64,000 nucleotides of DNA, from positions 1 through 64,000 of the forward strand of contig CAJTJZ010000017.1 in NCBI GenBank assembly GCA_910576895.1, given 5' to 3'. This stretch comes from an uncultured Lachnospiraceae bacterium (GTDB taxonomy: Bacteria; Bacillota; Clostridia; Lachnospirales; Lachnospiraceae). The notes beneath the pieces are model-generated. The model ran no database searches, was not told the DNA's origin, and saw only the letters and a list, made by a program, of their open reading frames with translations. Shown in pieces: positions 62,647 to 64,000 of this stretch (position 1 is the first letter of the stretch; each line of letters opens with the position of its first letter). A program made the position numbers and the translations under genes.

Positions 62647-62677
62647 ACACCATTGTAAATCTTCTTTACAATAGTGT
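62647..62677 (-). terminator. Intrinsic terminator of the Nudix gene
   Basis: On the minus strand ACACTATTGTAAA pairs with TTTACAATGGTGT (one G-U) around GAAGA, followed by TTTTATTG. It lies 15 bases after the stop at 62692. Confidence 0.75.
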
Positions 62678-62691
62678 TCAACTTCCTTTCT

Positions 62692-63144
62692 TTAAAAATA
62701 TTTGCGGCTTCCCCAAAGATTACTTCGTTTCAAGTCGATATATTCATTATACGCTTTTTCAAGAATCTGCTTTTCATTGGAAAATTTCAACAGATGATAT
62801 GCTTCATGAAATTTGTAATAACCGGAATCTACGAAATATTCTTCACGTTGTGGTTTGCTATAATAGCTGTCAGCCATCATAAGATACCAGTGAACATCTT
62901 TTATTACTGTGTCAGCAGGAGTATTGAACGTGTACTGGCTTTTTCCGACATATTTAATAATATTCGCTGAAACCCCCGTTTCTTCCCGTACTTCCCGAGT
63001 AGCTGTTTCTTTGTATTCTTCGCCTTCTTCTACAGTTCCTTTTGGCAATACCCAGCCCTCATACTTATTTTTATAATTCTTATACAGTAGTAAAATCTTT
63101 CCTCTGAAAATAACCACACCGCCACAGCTCGTTGCCTCAATCAT
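62692..63144 (-). CDS. Nudix hydrolase
   Basis: A 150-residue protein with the full Nudix box GTVEEGEEYKETATREVREETG (23-residue signature GX5EX7REUXEEXGU, residues about 36-57), preceded by WVLPKG and followed by a beta-rich YTFNTPADTVIKDVHWYLM. Such proteins cleave nucleoside diphosphates linked to another group, often as housecleaning enzymes. GGAGG ribosome site; its own terminator follows. Confidence 0.9.
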   Translation of the reverse strand: MIEATSCGGVVIFRGKILLLYKNYKNKYEGWVLPKGTVEEGEEYKETATREVREETGVSANIIKYVGKSQYTFNTPADTVIKDVHWYLMMADSYYSKPQREEYFVDSGYYKFHEAYHLLKFSNEKQILEKAYNEYIDLKRSNLWGSRKYF

Positions 63145-63417
63145 CGCAATGCCTCCTGTATGTCTGGTGTGTCCTAACTAAATACAAGTATACAACGGAT
63201 GATCGGAAATTTCAACCTAAAGTTCACATTTTCAGCATGAAAGAATAAATTAAACTATTTTTTTCAGTAACACTCATCATAAATTATTGATAAAAATTAT
63301 TTTCAACTGTATCTAATATTTTTCACTTTTTTATGATTTTTAGATATATTTTTCTAAAAAATAAAACAATACAACTATTATATTGCTATCATTATTTCTA
63401 AACCATTCCTTACTTGA

Positions 63418-63600
63418 TTAAATTCCAAAATGTATCACATATCCTTGTTCTTCTCTTGCATCTCTCATAAAAAGATACATATCCTGATAATTCTTATCTT
63501 TTTGTTTTTCTATATTTATAGGATAATTTAAAAAATGTATCCATTCCAAAACATCTTTCGGTTCATAAACATCAATTCCCGCTACGATAAATATATACAA
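63418..63600 (-). pseudogene. Short coding remnant of unknown family
   Basis: A 60-codon frame beginning at a TTG without ribosome site reads AGIDVYEPKDVLEWIHFLNYP and ends in QGYVIHFGI. It looks like the tail of a real protein, with normal amino-acid use, but I do not recognise the family. It lies in the 621-base gap 63145-63765 between the Nudix gene and the TnpB element. The rest of the gap is plain AT-rich DNA apart from the element end. Confidence 0.35.
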
Positions 63601-63730
63601 ATTTATAAAAGTCTCATATATCTATACTGTGATATTCCTCACGAAATATCTTCCTGTTTCAATGTGTCCGATTTTGCCGGAGCTACTTTCGTTTGATATA
63701 ACACTCCACAGGCTTAAATTTCCCAGTAGC

Positions 63731-63759
63731 GATAGGTACCTATCTACATTTTCCTGTAG
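63731..63759. mobile_element. Hairpins in the right end of an IS200/IS605-type element
   Basis: Directly behind the TnpB stop lie GATAGGTACCTATC (a perfect 14-bp palindrome, 63731-63744) and CTACA-ttttc-c-TGTAG (63744-63759). IS200/IS605 elements have such subterminal hairpins, and their TnpB guide (omega) RNA covers this region. The exact end is not certain; it probably lies between 63650 and 63731. Confidence 0.45.
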
Positions 63760-63765
63760 GTGAAA

Positions 63766-64000
63766 CTATACAGATGGATAATTTGCTAAATTCAGGCTTG
63801 CGTTGAAATCCCTGTCAATCGCCAGACCACAATGATTGCATCTATAAACACGATCTGAAAGTTTTAAATCTTTCTTGACATTGCCACAGCATGAACAGGT
63901 CTTTGAACTCGGATAGAAAGTCGGGACTTCCACTAACACAATGTCGTATCTCTGACACTTATAGGCTATTTGTCGCTTGAATTCATAAAATTTCTGTTTC
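63766..64000 (-). CDS. tnpB: TnpB (IS200/IS605 OrfB) C-terminal part, cut by window edge
   Basis: The frame enters from the right edge and ends at TAG 63766-63768 (78 codons). It has the TnpB zinc ribbon (CSCCGNVKKDL ... CNHCGLAID) and the last RuvC-type Asp region DRDFNASLNLANY, preceded by the block YDIVLVEVPTFYPSSKTCS. TnpB is an RNA-guided nuclease of transposons. Base use is richer in GC than in the neighbouring genes, as expected of mobile DNA. Whether the N-terminal part and TnpA are intact is outside the window. Confidence 0.85.
   Translation of the reverse strand, partial: KQKFYEFKRQIAYKCQRYDIVLVEVPTFYPSSKTCSCCGNVKKDLKLSDRVYRCNHCGLAIDRDFNASLNLANYPSV

Noticed and set aside
1..64000. 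CRISPR array, rRNA genes, prophage or replication origin
   Set aside because: No regular repeat-spacer pattern, no rRNA sequence, no phage structural genes and no dnaA-type cluster were seen on reading the window.

Overview
This 64 kb window is low-GC DNA (roughly 30% by eye) that looks like a Clostridia genome, most likely Lachnospiraceae. The reasons are a yicC-remA-gmk-rpoZ cluster, an 'endosialidase-like' gene directly before radA, a clpC preceded by a GntR regulator instead of ctsR, a spore/peptidoglycan-binding gene fragment, a giant InlB-repeat surface protein, and RNA, promoter and ribosome-site signals of Gram-positive type. Almost all genes lie on the minus strand. Species cannot be fixed from the sequence alone.

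Layout. (a) 1-2.2 kb: a debris zone with a partial unknown gene, the C-terminal remnant of a Tn7-type TnsD, and the C-terminal half of a peptidoglycan-binding protein joined head to head with it. (b) 2.25-8.6 kb: a giant secreted InlB-repeat/LRR/Ig-like surface protein split into two overlapping frames, with a strong promoter and a structured leader. (c) 8.9-10.2 kb: a class I aminotransferase. (d) 10.5-31.3 kb: about 18 minus-strand genes for a phosphocholine-decorated, probably sulfated surface polysaccharide. They comprise an Alg13/Alg14-type split glycosyltransferase, five other glycosyltransferases plus decayed copies, Wzy- and Wzx-like proteins, a DegT aminotransferase, an ATP-grasp/HAD fusion, a LicD transferase, two LicC-LicA fusions, a separate LicC, a BCCT choline importer, an IspD/TarI-type cytidylyltransferase and a sulfotransferase. 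(e) 31.5-33.4 kb: one truncated and one intact tyrosine recombinase flanking a predicted invertible promoter. (f) 33.6-48.8 kb: a HicA-like toxin-antitoxin pair, a MATE pump, YbaK, a structured 6S-like RNA, a ClC channel, an alanine symporter, AroA, two CobW-type metal GTPases, a rubredoxin-glutamate synthase fusion, an orphan binding lipoprotein, tRNA-Gly and a soluble chemotaxis-receptor fragment. (g) 48.9-63.1 kb: radA, clpC, cell-wall proteins, two signal peptidases around rpoZ, gmk, remA, yicC, a polyphosphate:AMP phosphotransferase and a Nudix enzyme. (h) 63.4-64 kb: the 3' end of an IS200/IS605 TnpB element.

Most interesting point. Upstream of the polysaccharide locus, 32-bp imperfect inverted repeats (32275-32306 and 32468-32499, 28 of 32 positions matching) enclose a 161-bp segment that carries a clear sigma-A-type promoter (TTGAAA-17-TATTAT). 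In the orientation given, the promoter points away from the polysaccharide genes. Inversion between the GGAAAA core spacers would aim it at the truncated recombinase gene and then the phosphocholine polysaccharide genes. An intact tyrosine recombinase sits next to it. The simplest reading is a phase-variable ON/OFF switch for a phosphocholine surface polysaccharide, caught here in the OFF state.

A 36-bp palindromic repeat occurs three times in the same orientation (28253, 31418, 53791), always in a gap between two minus-strand genes. Many gene starts below were moved inward from the longest open frame because a ribosome site fits an internal ATG, GTG or TTG better; this is stated where done.
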